Assembly: GCA_037833965.1 (NCBI GenBank)
Contig: AP031357.1
Coordinates: forward strand, 18,372,001-18,436,000
Direction: 5' to 3'
Length of the DNA: 64,000 nt
Source of the DNA: Marchantia polymorpha subsp. ruderalis
Lineage: Eukaryota > Streptophyta > Marchantiopsida > Marchantiales > Marchantiaceae
The notes beneath the pieces are model-generated. The model saw only the letters and a program-made list of their open reading frames with translations. It ran no database searches and was not told the DNA's origin. Numbering within the stretch: position 1 is the stretch's first letter; every line of letters begins with the position of its first letter. Positions 48,091 through 62,290 of the stretch are shown here, one piece after another. Made by a program: the position numbers and the translations under genes.

Positions 48091-50160
48091 ATTTCTAAAG
48101 TCCGTAAATTACCAATGATTGCTTCTCAGAAACAGTCAGATGTCCACGTGGAAAATATCACTGACCGAGGCCACCACTGTAAGTCGGTATTCACATCCAC
48201 TACTACTGTAATCACATTATACGATACACCGTTACATGCGGGTTTGGAAAACTATGTCCGCCAGCGGTCATATCAAGTTGTCACAAGACCATGTAAGTTT
48301 CCAGCTATAGTCACAGATAAGTCTTAATCATTTTACTTAGATCCAGTAGGAATTGTGTGAAACACGATTGAAATCTTGATGATTTCAATTATTGTAAATA
48401 CCCTTGCAGCCAGTCGGGAAAGATCTCTTAATAGAGTATAAAATACATCTTTGGATACTTTAGAGAGATTGGTTTTTTGCAAAATATCATCATTTTTCAT
48501 GTTCTTTTTACGTCTCAACTTCTTATATTTTTTTATCAGCGAGGACTCTAACGGTCTGAAATCTTCATTCTACACTTTGCTATTGCAATTCCACAATGAG
48601 ACTCTTTCATGCGCCCTTTTTTTTTCCCCTCATAATTATTAGAGTTTTCATGTTATCAACTGTTTTGACCGGATCAAGTTTTGTCTTCCATTCTTGAACA
48701 AATTATGCATATTATGTACCTAACAAATTGCATGTGTTGAGGTTTAAAACTTCTTGATTCCCTAGCTTCAATTTGAAAATAAAGTTCTGAGATTGGTCTC
48801 TTTATGGCATTTCTCTTTCTTTTCAACTTTTAAGCGATATAATATCGATTAGTGTCTCACATTTTGTAAGAGTGTAATTTTTATCATGACGTATTGTCTC
48901 ATGTAACTTAACTCTTCAATGGTCTGGTATATACTTCTTATTGATGATCATACTCTACATCTACATATTTAGCAAGCTTGAAGACGTTTGACAGGCGGAT
49001 CATCAACGTCTTTGGTGACGTCATTGGATCAAAACAGACTTTGCATTTTTCGAAAAAAAACTTGTGAATGAATAAAGTCTATTATTTAAAAATATTTCCC
49101 AACTTCATCATTTTGGCCAACTGAGCAATCTCGAAATACTTCTCATCTTCTTGTTTTGTGATTATGTCTAGCATCATACTTAGTTTGTATATAAGACACG
49201 TGAATAAAAATTTATAATCAAAATTCAATGTTGTTTGCAATAAAATCATATTCCTGTAAATGAAAAAATATAATTATATATTTTTTATCTTAACATTAGA
49301 ATTGAAAAAACTGTTGTGCACTTGATCATATCAATCAGGAAACTGACTAGAGCATACAATACTACTGATATTCACTTTATCTTCTAGCCCATGATAAAAA
49401 ATTTAATAAATAGTTCTACAATAATCACAGATTGTAATATAAATTAATATTGGTCTCGTTAGATGATGAAAAATCTATCGATAATATTATTTTTGAACTT
49501 TTTATCATTCACAACTGTTGATTATATTCTTAGTGATAATACCAAGAGTTTGAGTCCTGACTTTTATTTTTGTACAACATAATGTTTTTCAAATTTGGCT
49601 TCGTTCAACAGAGTGTCTTGAAAAAAGAAAATCAGACACAGATAGTTTCTATAATTCTCGATTGTCATATAAAGATTCGTATCAATTTGATATTGAATTT
49701 GTTAAGATGGGTGAAATGTTAAGAGCAGTTTCTTTTAATTGATTTCATATAAAATAGGATAATCAAGAGTTCAAAGATGGGTTCAATTTTAAATATCTGA
49801 TTTTCAAATCAGATAATAAAAAATAACTTCCAAACTTATTTTTTTATTTTCTGACTACTTAAAAATTTAACATCATAGGCAAACATCGGGTAATTACTTG
49901 AATAGAAGATGTTTAGGGTTTAGGATGAAGTAGAAAATAAACATGGTTTGAACAAATCATGAAATAAAAAGCTAATTTTCGAAATGCTAAAAATATATAA
50001 TTTAATACCGTTCCACTTGTATGCTCGTTTCCAACTCTCAAATTTCTCTACTTATGAAAAAGTACATCTGCTGAAAGTTTGAATCTACTTCTCTCTAGTT
50101 TATTCCTTGTTACATTTGATGGTATTATTATCAATATGTGATGGTAGAAAACTTCTAACC
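48091..50160. other. Upstream flank and AT-rich desert
   Basis: The first few hundred bases must contain the promoter of the minus-strand gene; no clear element stands out. Beyond about 48.3 kb the sequence is AT-rich with only short frames and no recognised gene. Confidence 0.5.
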
Positions 50161-52016
50161 ACTTGTTCCTATGTCACATAAGTTCTCTATAATCGTAGTC
50201 ATAATAAAATTCTGGAATTTGCATTACTGGCTTCCGATGAGATCTGTCTCTCCTCTTGTCTTGAAATTTCCTCATGTCCCCCACAAAATTGCAAATAAAT
50301 GCAAACTAAGTCTTCCTCAACCTGTATCTATCTCTCTCATGATCCAAAATTCAACAACTTGATGAGTATGCTACTATTGTAGGTATCTGATTCGGATCAG
50401 AGTTTAGTTGATTCAATAGTACGGTTATAACTTTTTGCGTGACCAGCCAGTATATGTTGCCTACGTGACATCCTTTCGCGTGTTGATACTTTTAGTTTGT
50501 CAAAGTCGCTATACTCAAAGCGCTGCCTTCTTTGACGATTCTTCGTCTCATGATCTCATGTGTCGTTTGGACATCATTGGAAGTTACTATTAAACTGTAG
50601 CAGATTAATTTGGACTAGATTTCTATCTGAACTCGATTTGTCACTATTCTTTGATATTTTTAGAGGGAACTCAGAGCCAGTAATGATACCTCATTCGGAC
50701 GCTTGAAAGAATCTTCAATGTTTTAACAATATCATTGACGAGAAGATTTTATCATGTAGAGTACATAATCCAATCAAGAAATTGTTCACACAGAACTTCG
50801 AAAGCGAGTGAATTGCAGCTCAGACTACCAAGTCAAATAGTTGCGCAAATCAAGACGAAAAAGGACAAGAAGATCAGTTTCGTAGAAGAAGTACATTACA
50901 CTGATATGTTACTATCAGCATTCACAAAATAAAATCATCACGCTTTCCATTTTCGTTCCTGTCCAGTTTTGAAAAGAATGTACCATCATGGAATACATAC
51001 ACATTCTGTCATATTCTGTACAATATATATAATCCATTTCTATATAACTACAAGAAGAAATGTAGTCCTCCTATCAAAAAAAGGAAGAGAAAGGAGGCGT
51101 CCATGGAGTTGAAGTGCAATGATTAAGTAACTATTCTTCTTGATCATAGAGCGATCAATCAGGTGAAAGTCTAAAACAGTTCAAGCAGTTGAGGAAGAAA
51201 TGGACTGAATCATGAACAGTATAAGTACAGTACCTCCAGCGTTAAATTTCAAAGTGATATAAGCTTGACAAAACTTCTGTACCCATTAAAGGATTGCCAA
51301 ATTAAACGATATGTCACTGTTGACCACTTATTACCACAAATTTTCTTTCATACTCTCGGTTTCATATTACGTTTTCATATTCATAGTCCAATTTATTTCA
51401 AATTGCAGCAATCATTGAGGCTATTTTTGAATGCTAAGTTCTTTGCCATTGTTTTTGGCTATATATCTTCCTCTTCTCGTGTCGTCGATGTATTGCGTCT
51501 GCGTTTACTCTTGGCTTATGCAGTGTGCAAGAAAGACAAATGGTAAAGAAAGATAAATGGTCTAATTACAGCTAAAGCAAATAGGTAAAGCTTTTAGTTG
51601 GCATCTCCAAGCTCGTATAAAAGTTCTTCTCCTTCACGATAAGAGTTGCAACATTTTTGGGGAGACTTAATTCAGTGTAGATTAGTAATTTCATTCTTCT
51701 TCTTCCTGATCAATCTTACTAAACCTTCACAGTTCCTGTTTTGCTCGTTAGTTACCGTAATGGGATCAACAGATGTTTCAATATACACGTGACCTTGAAC
51801 AAAAATCCGGGGTTTAGAGTAATAACGATAGAAGCATTTACGGGATCCTGAAAAGCCAGATAGTTAGACCCTGGAATTTATCCCTTATACCTCATTCCCA
51901 TCACATTTCTGGTCAACATCCATATTTCAAGATATTATATGTGGCTTCTTAGTTTCAAAGCATAAGAGGAAGAAAAAAATTTCCAAGTTCCGCCTTGCAA
52001 TTTTCTATGAAATTTT
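50161..52016. other. AT-rich, no supported gene
   Basis: Short frames up to 93 codons on the plus strand, none with recognised content. Composition is typical of the surrounding desert. Confidence 0.5.
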
Positions 52017-52086
52017 TCAAATCAGCTCAAAAGCTTGATCTTGTTGGACCCCTGTCCAACAAGATCAAGCTTTTGAGCTGATTTGA
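52017..52086. repeat. Perfect 33-bp inverted repeat with 4-base loop
   Basis: Arms 52017-52049 and 52054-52086 are exact reverse complements separated by CCCT. The arm contains CTCAAAAGCTTGATCTTG. The perfect match over 33 bp implies recent formation or selection. A transcript through it would form a long perfect hairpin. No terminal features of a known transposon are seen. Confidence 0.95.
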
Positions 52087-52282
52087 TTTGAGAGTTGCAA
52101 ATCACTCAAATTCCATCCACTATTTTAAGAGTATTTTGAAAACCCCTTATGTTGATCAATTTCATCGGGTCATGACCATCAAATACTAGTGAGTTCAGTT
52201 TGTGAATGAACTTATTAGCCTCCGTATCCATTTCCACTTTCCATCTATTCGTGCTCACTTTGTCATATTAAATAGGAGATCA

Positions 52283-52468
52283 TTACATTGCAGTTGAAGC
52301 TGGCAGCACTTGAGTTACCCTAATGTATCTTCTCGTCCATGTGCCAAGAAATTTAGCTTTAGGTTGCGCTTGGAAACTGCCCGAATTGCCAACTACATAC
52401 AGAATACAATTGCCGTAATCGGTTAGTTCTTTTGATAAGCATTCTATGTGCTGAAATTGATCAAACAA
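52283..52468 (-). other. Short protein-like frame
   Basis: A 61-codon minus-strand frame with balanced composition (ELTDYGNCILYVVGNSG and FLGTWTRRYIRVTQ). It stands alone in AT-rich DNA, has no recognised family and may be a remnant exon. Confidence 0.15.
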
Positions 52469-52489
52469 CTCCTAATCCTAACTATTTTG

Positions 52490-54150
52490 ATGAAATAATT
52501 TTAAAAAATCCAAAAACCATTTCAAATGAAACCTTTATGATTGCTATTATACTATCAAATGATCATAAATAAAGCTTAATATAAACAAATGATATTTCAA
52601 GCTTCTATAGAATTTCAAGTTCATTGGAATAGTAGAGATTTACTGATGTTTTGCATAAAGTCTAAACAAAGCTTTGTATTTTACAAAAATTTCAAGATTT
52701 TTCATCATGATGAACATTTTATACTCTGAAAATATGTGGTATTTTTCATAAGAGCGCATGTAAAACTTGAATAATTTCACTTCAATAAAATGTCTTTAAT
52801 TTAAAACAAACTCAAAAATTTTATTATAACATTTTACATTTTACTATTAAGTTAACCTCTTAAGTCAAAAAAGATCTCGTTATAAGTCTTCAGATTCGTT
52901 CAAAATCTTTAAAAATAAAAAAAAATGTTAAAATATACTGCAAATTTGATGATTTGGGTGATATATCCAATATCTTTTTATCTTGGAATCATAACCAACT
53001 AAATTCATTTGGAAATAATCGAAACGGATATATTTTGTAGGAAAAAATATATATTTCTAAGAAACATGAGTTGATAAATCAAACGAATTTTTGATTAGTA
53101 AAGAATTGACAAGAACATTTTGCAAAAAATTTACCTGCATTTTAGTTAATCAAAATATTATGTTGAGAATAAAAATGATGTTAGATTGAACTGAAAAAAA
53201 TAATTGAGCTTATATTTAATTCTTAATAGATTTCAATTTCAGTAGATTTTTCAATTTTCTAAAAATTATTTATTATATATTCTTGACAAATCAATTATAA
53301 ATTTTGTATTTTTTTAACTTGATAGAAATAGAGTGACATAACATGGTGTAAAAACTGAATAATGATTATTGAAGAAATTTGTTAAAAGAAACTTAGAAAT
53401 TCAAAATGCAATGATTGAAATTTTGTGTATTGATAGAAAATTTATAAGATAATTCCAATCCTTATATGTATTCAGTTTTTTTATATTTCTTGAAATTATT
53501 ATATCTTTTATATTTTGCATTTTTTACCATTTAAATTTTTATTTATTACAATAATTTTGAAAAGCCGAATAAATTCACATATATTTTCATCATATATCTG
53601 TTATTTATAAAGCTAAAATTTTAGATAGATCACTTTTAAATTTTATTTTTCAAACAAAGTTGTACACAAATTATAGATTAACCTGAAGCTAAAATTTTTA
53701 CACATAAAATTTTTATATAATAGTTATATATAATATATAAATAAAACTGAAACAATACAATTTCAAGAAAAAAAAACACTTGTCGAGCATATATATCATT
53801 AAGTTGGATGATTGACTCATAGAATTATTTAAAGGAAATACAAGTGGTAAGTTATATATGAAGTCTAATGAATTTTATAATACATATCTAAACAAGTGTC
53901 AGAGATTTTGATATGAACATTATGAAATGCTTTGATCTTTGAAACATTAGGAATTTTTTTATTTACATCTCTAAATTTATTTAAAATTAAAAATGGTTCA
54001 TATGTTATAAAATTCGTATAATTAAAACCAAAATTAGAATAAAGGTGAATTATTCTAATTTTATACCTTATTTTTATATTTGGCATTCTTGAAACAATGA
54101 TTATTAATATAACAAATTAACCTAAATTGCAAACATGTGTTTCATTTACA

Positions 54151-54197
<47 letters not shown>

Positions 54198-56950
54198 AAT
54201 AATAATTGTAGATATCATAGAGTCTTGCATTCATCATTTAATAATAAAAAAATTAACCCGCATTACAATAAGACTTCATAGATGAAAACTTTCTACGTTT
54301 TATTATAAATCCTAACCAAAAAACATATGGCTTTTATGTTTATCGATTTAATCATTCTTTTAGATAAAACATAAGTGCAGATAGATTATATTTTAATAAT
54401 AAAGATTTAATATTATTTCATTCTAATATATATGATTTTCATCAAATGATTATCAACCTTAAAGTGAATTTTAAGATAAGAAAGATAGGTAAATTATAAT
54501 TAATATTTTAAAATAATAATTAAAAAATAAAATGTCTCTTGCTTGCATAAATACATGAAATCATAACTAACTATTAGCTTTATTTAAGATTATTTGTAAT
54601 AATTGAGCCATTTTTTGTAATTTTCTATCGTATATTTTGAAATATAAACGTTGAGAATTTTTTTCTTAGATCATGTGACGTATTTGATGAAACAACTACA
54701 TAAATCATTTCTTATTATATATACATTAGCCTTGTTATTCTAGTTTTTGGAGATGAATATTAATTTTTTCTGATATTTTATTATATCTTTGATTGTTGCT
54801 AGATGGTTATATCAAATTTTTATTTATGCTGTTTCTAATAAAGTTAAAAAAATATATTTTTTATATGAAAATTTTGTAATACAAATTTTTTTTAAATAAA
54901 AGAAGAGTCAAATTATTTAACATGTTGAAATATTTTTTCATTGAATATGTACATAGATTATCGTTGATGCGTACACATCATATGCAATCATATATTGAAT
55001 TATTATTTTTAAAAAATATGTCAAAATAAAATTTCCTATCTATTGTTGATAAACATATAACATAGTAAAGATAACCTAATGTATCTTATTTGTTATTTTA
55101 TGAAATATTCTTGCATGTAATGCTTGATAAATTTCAAATGTGAAGACATGAGCAAGTTATGATTTTAGAATGATCTTTTATCAACATACACATTGTGAGT
55201 ATCATTGCAATGTCATGTGTTGATCAAATTATAATTCTAAAATATTTGACATGAGTTGTTAGGTTAACCTTTGCAACACTTGTGATTATTATGCATATAA
55301 ATGTAAAGCTATTGTAGTTTTATATTTAGATAACATGTATCATTATATCAATCACAATATCATGATTGAAAGCTTTTCCAACATATAGGGCTGGAATCAA
55401 AAGATGAAGTCAATTTTTATCCAAATTTATATATTTAGTATACAGAAAAATAAGGTGAAGTTCTTTTACAACATGAAATTACATTTTCTTGTGTTGAAAG
55501 ATGTTGACTTGTGAGGATGTGCATGTATGACACAATTCAAAACTTTTTGATAAGAAAATCTATTGTTAGTCTAAATAAATGAGTGGAATTTCAAATTATA
55601 TGAAAGAGTTGAATGAGATTTCTGCTTCAATTTTTTTGTGTGGGTTTAGAAACACATATACTGAATGATTATTACATTTCATGCACAAATAGTTTGTTTG
55701 TGCACGGATACAGTAATATGATCAATTATAAGTAAGTGGCAGTATTTTTTCAAGGTCAGATTTGCGGAGATTGCTTATGAAGTATATGATTCTACTGCGA
55801 TTATGTCAATTAAGAAGTGGATACATGATAATTATAGAGTTGAAAGTGAATGTAAATACTATCAATAAATCTATGAGATTCAGAACCGTAACATCATCTG
55901 GATTTATCAATGCACAAGCTTTTATATCAAGAATACAAAGTTGACCAATATGCAGTATATTTCGCCGGAGACAAAAAGTTGTCCAATTTATTATGTCCAA
56001 TTTGGAACTCAATGCAAACTTATTGTCTCCAGCGGCAGATACACGATGTGCGAATGAAGCAAAAAAATCACTTCTTTGAAAAGATGGAACGTAAATACAT
56101 AACGCTATAACTCACGCACTATATAGGCGGTTTGGTGTGACAGGCAAGAGAAACTAAAGCCTGTGGAGAATCAAAAGTTGATCATCATGCATGCATGCAT
56201 CACATGATGGAAATGAATGATTTTATCCGCACAGAAGGAAAAGCAGCGCAAATCTCCTGTCATCACATGTCCCGAGAGAGAGAGAGAATTAGAATGAAAG
56301 CAGAAAGCTATATTTAGATATTTGTCTTTTTGGGCATATTGTATTCAGGAGTCCACATTTATATCTGATATCACACTACAAGTAACTTCTGCACACACAA
56401 GAGACCTTTGAAAGCAGGTAGATGTGAATGGAAAATTAGGTTCTCCACAAGATAAAATTGGATCCGGTCCTTGACCCGCATTTGCGAGGAAACTGTGTTG
56501 GAAAACCGAAGAATAATTTTCATTAAGCGCATCGCAGATATAAACAAGAATCACCAAAATCCTCATGAGTCATTGACTTCTCTCATTCCCAACAGTGATC
56601 ACATACATGGAGTCTCCTTCCAATCTCTAAAGGACATCCCCGTAGACACCTAACCTTCCTCATGGTATGTGAATCTCCAGTAAAGACGTGAGTAGCACAA
56701 AACATGTCTTTTCTACTTACCCCTATGCTACTTGGGCTAGAGGGAAAGTAGTTTAACATAATCATTCCTCTGAAGATCCTGCTGTGCATATTTAACGGTA
56801 ATAGTGGATCCTTGTGCACATTCCGCCACATAGAAAGGTGGAACAAAGTGGGAAGAGATACCAGGAATTTACGTGATCAGACAGCATAAAAAAGTAAACA
56901 ATAATTGTAACTGGAAGGTGCATCGAGCGGTGACAATAAGTCTTCGTATG
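52490..56950. other. AT-rich gene desert
   Basis: About 4.5 kb of extremely AT-rich DNA with no supported gene or RNA gene. Frames are short and biased to Ile, Phe, Lys and Asn. It contains an AT microsatellite and, near 56190, a short GCATGCATGCATGCAT run. Confidence 0.65.
54152..54192. repeat. (AT)n microsatellite
   Basis: Uninterrupted AT run of about 40 bases. Confidence 0.95.
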
Positions 56951-58240
56951 CCAAAAGTCGCCGTCGTCATCATCATCATGACCGAGGGGATGGGGCTATG
57001 CCTCGATGAATGACTTGGGCAAATCGAGAAGAGGGCCGTTGTACACAAGACCTACTTCGAATAGTGACAAGTGGCAATTCTCTGACGTGGAGGGTTTTCT
57101 CCACGTAAGCTGCACTTTCCGGGCTGTAGTAGGCTAGAGTAGTTGTAGATGCATGAACCCTAAACCTAGGCGCCCATGCCATGGGCCACATGGGACTCCG
57201 TGGTATGTCCCGGTCATGCATGATGATGCCCATCACGGAATGGTCTCGCTTGTCGGTGCGGCCGCCGACCCCGTCGTAGTGAGCAGAGCAGGAACTATAT
57301 TCAAACTCGGACCTATGGGATCCAGGAGCGGAGCCGAACCGGGGCGAGAGGAGGCTCGGGGCGTGGCTCGGTGCGATGCATGCTGATGGGGCCCCGGGCC
57401 ACGAACGCGGTCGACCAGGTGTGCCTGGGGTGTACCGTGCTGGTACTGGTGAATCAGGACTGATCACAGTAAATGGAACAATAATTCAGGTTTGAACGAT
57501 CTGAGGGTCTTCTCCAGCTTTTGTCGTACGCTGGGGGGACTTTTACAGACGGTGAACAGGCGCATGTGGCGGGACGGGTGCTTTTACCGGTATCCAAACC
57601 TCGCGTACTTCATTTGACGCGGCTACCATTTCTTAATATCTTCAGCTTTTGAGCTCCAGCGCTTGGACATGAGCACCCCCCTCCCCCAACGGTTATAACT
57701 CTCATTCATGGTTAGCTGCCTCAGGGCGGTTCTGGTTTGGATTTAGCTGGTGGGATTGATGCTCGCGCCCTTGATGTCCATCGTTTGTGCACTACTTGCT
57801 GCCTAATGAATTATTGACTATTGATCAACTGTGGTAGATATTTCTCGTGTTATGTCTACCTGTTTTCACTGCAAGGGACAGAGTAATGAACAAGCCGTAA
57901 TTATTCTGTCGATTATATGGTTCTCTGCAGAGGCCGAATGGCCTGGACTTCTGAAGTTCCTTTCAGGTTCACTGTGATAGATGGAACAGGTACCTCGTCT
58001 GGATATGAGTATTCAATCCGTGTTCAATTGTACGTTCAAACAGTGTCTCAAGAAGCATACGTCTTGCGGGTTTGTTTGTTCAGCTTTTTTTATGATCTTC
58101 ATTTTTTAGAAATTCAGAGTAGCTCTATATCATCCCAATGTTTCTTCACGGTTCTTCTTTGTGCATCTCTCTTTCTTCTATCAGATAACTTTAGGCCTGT
58201 GCAAATTTTAGGGTAAAGAAATTGCCTTCTTCCTAAAACT
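56951..58240. other. GC-rich island, no supported gene
   Basis: Sharp change from AT-rich to GC-rich near 56950, lasting to about 57480. Open frames on both strands (77 codons plus at 57153; 163 codons minus at 56976-57467) overlap each other, a compositional effect, and neither has recognised content. A small hairpin (ACGTGGAG and CTCCACGT, 57085-57106) contains ACGTG cores. It may be a promoter or exon of an unidentified transcript. Confidence 0.35.
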
Positions 58241-58604
58241 TTTATACAATTAAAAAATAAATTTACTAATGTGAAATACTATACATTTTAAAAATTACTT
58301 CATGTAATTTTAAGAACGATTATTCATGCGAACCGTTTAGTTTATGAATACGAAGATTCAAGTATTTCGGCTTACTTGATACGTATTGCTCAACCATCAA
58401 AATTTCCCCAGAAAGCATAGAGGTAAACATTACATAAAAAATACTATGTAGATGTAAATTGAGCCCTTCAAATATTATCTCTCTTCCTCTCCACTGTGAA
58501 TTTTTATTTCTTAAAATTTGATGTTCAAACTGATCAAGAATATATTGTAAAATCTACAGATGGTGCATCAATCACATGATAAAGCGAGTGTTATATCCAT
58601 ATAA

Positions 58605-58639
<35 letters not shown>

Positions 58640-59320
58640 CACTTATTTGATATAAATATGGATAATAAATATTTGGTATCTCATATTTAAATTGGATCAA
58701 CTACATACCTCCAAAATATTAAAACTTACATATATTTCTGCAACTTTCCACGTTTTTGAAGTCTATGACATAAATCTAACAAAATTTTATCTTATTTTTC
58801 TGAAGACGGTCGACATTAAACTTGAAATTCTTTCTGTCTCAGTGCAAACTACAGTTATTTTAAAAGCTCATATATACTGAATCGGATGCGAAAGCGAGTC
58901 CTAGAACTTAAATTGTTTTTAAACGTGAAATAGTAGGTAGATTAAATTTATGAAATTGAATTGTATACATGTACATTTTGTTGCAAAAAACAGCTTATTC
59001 CTTAGTAATCCGACTTTTCATGCATGTTGTTAACAAATAATTTTTTTATGAATATTCTATACTACATCGAATAAATTTTCTACCTGGAAAAAAGTATGTT
59101 GGCTTCACACGCACATTCATAAATAAGAAATACATTGAAAAAAGAAAACCCTAAGATTGTGTATTGTGAAAACAGATTTGCTTATGTATTAAGTACAGCT
59201 ATTACACTGGATTTTGAAAATGAAAATAGTCTTATTAGAGCTAGACAAAAAGTTATATATAGCTTGATTTGAGTAGATTACTGCAGAGGAGAAAAGATAT
59301 GGCTATCTGGAATGTGGTTG
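58241..59320. other. AT-rich, no supported gene
   Basis: AT-rich spacer with a (TA)n microsatellite at about 58609-58637 and no coding signal. Confidence 0.6.
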
Positions 59321-60400
59321 TGAACTTTTTAGAAAGTGGGATAAAAGTACGAGGCTACAAAACATAATGAAAAAAACAATGAGATTTCGTGTATGAAGGA
59401 CAGAGGAGTATTGATAGTAACTACACGAGATAGATCAAACTTGTGAATCTGTGTGGGGGCCTGGGATGAGTTTGGACATGGTCCTTTTATAGTGCAAGAA
59501 CCAGCGTCTGCGTGAGAAATATTCAAACCGGATTCCTGGAAACGAGTATGCAGTCCAGATGGGCTTGCTGGAGGGGAGTTTCTCGCACAGAGGGGGGTGG
59601 TGGTCAGACGAAGAGCCCAGCAATTTGACAGAAAGGAAGCGGGCAACGCGTGCGGAACAGCACAAACGAACACTCGCCCAGTCATCGCTTGGAGTGCCCG
59701 ACGCGAACACACACACGGAAGTGGAGCCCGGCGACGGCCTGGCCTGGCTGTGCTGTGCTTGCAGACACGAGCATCCCACCACTAGGGCCCTACGATAGCG
59801 CCTGCTTCGTTCAGAGAAGCGCATCGCGCCAATGGGCATCAGCTCAGCGGCGATCCCATTTCCCCGAAGAAGCGAGAATATATATTTGGTGTCGGGTCCT
59901 GCCCTCCGCAGGGACGCGAGCCCGAGATTTCTCTCCGATCGGACAAACGGTTCGATCGTCGCCGGTCTCTGCGACATTTAATGGGTCCATGACCATGATG
60001 ATGGCCAGCTCAGAGATGACCCACATGTGGCGAGCACTGCTCTGCATGTGGAGAGCTGCCATGCGCATGCCATGTACTTGGCGGCACACCTTTCTATGCC
60101 CCATTCCGTCCCCTCCCTCCCTCCACCCCATCATGCCATGCATATCCGTTATCTCCGTGTTCATATACGTTACTGTCTTTCCGGGTCTGCACACGTGGAC
60201 AGCCACCTTTCCGAGGCGCGGATAATTTTACTTATGCGGACAGTCCACCTCGGCCCCTGGCGTTCAAACGCGAAACGATTACAAAAACTGGGCCCCCAAT
60301 TCGCGTCCGCCAAGTGGTCCGAAATAATAATTACGCCGATGGATCGCTCGAAGGTGGACTTTACGGCTCGAAGGAAATAACGATAAGCGGGGGCCGGGGG
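59321..60400. other. GC-rich upstream region with TATA-like element
   Basis: GC-rich stretch with overlapping long frames on both strands (180 codons minus at 59435-59977; 191 codons plus at 59650-60225), so at least one is spurious; neither has a recognised domain. GAATATATATTTGG at about 59877 resembles a plus-strand TATA box. It is probably distal promoter of the U-box gene or an unknown transcript. Confidence 0.35.
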
Positions 60401-60519
60401 GGTGGGGAAGGAAATGCCCGCGGGCGCAGGCGTTTTTTGTTGGCGTTTTAATTTCGTCGAATGGGTCTCGGTCCCCGGACTCTCACTCCATCCGCCGCTG
60501 TTGCTGCTGCTGCAGCTTT

Positions 60520-61272
60520 TTCCTCCCCGCGCGCGCGCGAGAGAGAGAGAAAGAAAGGACGAGATCTTTGAACATTCTCGTTCTGTCCTTGCTCGCGGGG
60601 CGGGGCTGGGGCTGGGCTGGCGAGGGAGGGAAGGAGGGAGGGAGGGTGGGAATTCATTTATAACGTCGTCGGAGAGGCAGTGGCAGGCAGACAGACCTTC
60701 TTTTCTCGCTCGCTCGCTTGCGGCCTGTAGAGAGGAACAGGGCAGAGCAGGAGGCGGAAGGGGCCGGGGGGCACATTAAAAGCGGCTTGATGATTGCGCT
60801 TGATGGTGGTGGCGTGGGCAGGGGAGGCGACGAGGGGAGGGGAGGGCAGCGAAGGGAAGGGAAGGGAAGGTGAGGGATAGAAGGAAAAGCAAGGGAAGGA
60901 AAGGGAAGGCAAGGAATGAGGTGAAGGTCGCGGTCGCTGTTGTCTTACTCAGGGGATAGGATTGATGATGCCGGTAGCGATGGTGGAGGTGGTGGTAGTC
61001 GGAGCGATGCGGGAGGGGTTGGGGTATGTGATCGCTGCGGAGGACGAGACGCGAGCGAGCACTGTTCGATCCATGAGGGATAATTGACCAGCAGGGAGCG
61101 CGGAGGCGAGCAGGAGGAGGTTGGTTTTTCAGGCGCGCCTTTTGTAACTCGGAGCGAGGCAAGGCGAGGCGAGGCGGAGGCGAGACGAGGCATCGCAAGG
61201 CAAGGCAAGGCAGGGCAGGGCGACGCGGGGTGAGGTGGGGGCGGGGCGACGCAACGCAACGCAACGCCAAGC
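60520..61272 (+). repeat. Purine-rich, G-run sequence with pentamer slippage
   Basis: The plus strand is strongly purine-rich, with G-runs suited to G-quadruplexes (GGGCGGGGCTGGGGCTGGGC region at about 60600-60655; GGGAAGGGAAGGGAAGG at about 60853). At 61150-61270 it becomes a run of GGCGA, GGCAA and GCAAC pentamers. The long minus-strand Ser/Pro-rich frames here are compositional. The region lies 1-1.8 kb upstream of the U-box gene start and probably holds its promoter and 5' leader. Confidence 0.7.
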
Positions 61273-61917
61273 GGGTTGCTGCTTTTGTTGGCCCGAAAGG
61301 ATTGTCTGTTTTATTCCCTCTCTCCGACGAAGCGAAGCAGGCTGCGGCGGAGGCTGGAGTGGACTGTAGAGGACTGGGAAGGATTGTCTCTGCCTGCGCT
61401 TGCGTGGAAGGCGTTCAATTGTCTCGGCATCGGACTTGCAAGTCTTTGGACTGTCGTTATAGTGTAGTGTCCTGTTCTTTTTTTTTTTTTATTTTTATTC
61501 TCTGCGTGGAGGTAGCAAGTTGGGAAGTAGTTTGTTCAATTGTGGTGTGCGATTGTTTGGCGGAAGAGTGAAGGTCCTCTACAGGAGTGCGAGCGCGCGG
61601 GGGGAAGTTGATACAGGCCTTCTTTGGAGAAAGATAGTGCGTAGGAGAAACAGCCGGGCAGATGTGGAGTGTTTCGTGCGGCGAGGAGAGAGGCGGGATA
61701 GGTTGGATATGCGTGGACTTGTTGGTGTTGGAGGTGGAACGCAGCGTCGCGTAAGAGAGATTAGTACTTGGAAATAAACAGGAGTATTGGCAGTGGAAAG
61801 TAAGGAAGGATGGGAGGAAGAATCATGGCCACCTGAGAGGGTTTCCTATTCTTCTTCTTCACTTTAGAAGTTTGGGGTTTTCGTCTTCACGTTTTTTGAT
61901 GTCTTACCGAGGTTCAG

Positions 61918-62290
61918 GTAAGATCCTAGGGGCGACATCGCACGCACTTCATGCACTTGTTGCACAGATTAATTTGTACAGAATTTGTCAGAGATTTTGA
62001 AATTTAGTGTTCGGTCTGTGATGACGGTACAATGGCATGCAACAGGGAGCAGCCATTCGTAGCGAGACTTTATCCCCTTTTTCCTTGCGGCTTCGAACAT
62101 TGGTGATTTACGACGTGTGCTTTTCAGAAAATGATCTACGAATTGGCGATAAGTACGTGGACCTTAGTAGGAATTGCTGACAGAAGAGGTCACATTTACT
62201 AGACTCTTTTCGAGGATTTGAAACTGGGAGATCTCCCCTGTAAGTAAGTGCTGAACCACGGGTGAACCAACTCAACTTTTTTGGTTTGAG
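61918..62290 (+). other. Probable 5' UTR intron of the U-box gene
   Basis: A strong donor (CAG|GTAAGA) at 61918 and an acceptor after a pyrimidine-rich tract ending TTTGAG at 62290 leave the start codon 5 bases into the next exon. The size of 373 bp and the position are typical of plant leader introns. Inferred from splice consensus only. Confidence 0.5.

Noticed and set aside
59435..60225. Overlapping 180- and 191-codon frames on opposite strands
   Set aside because: Both cannot be real, neither has a known domain, and GC content alone explains their length.
60448..61270. Ser/Pro-rich minus frames
   Set aside because: They translate polypyrimidine tracts; composition is repeat-driven.
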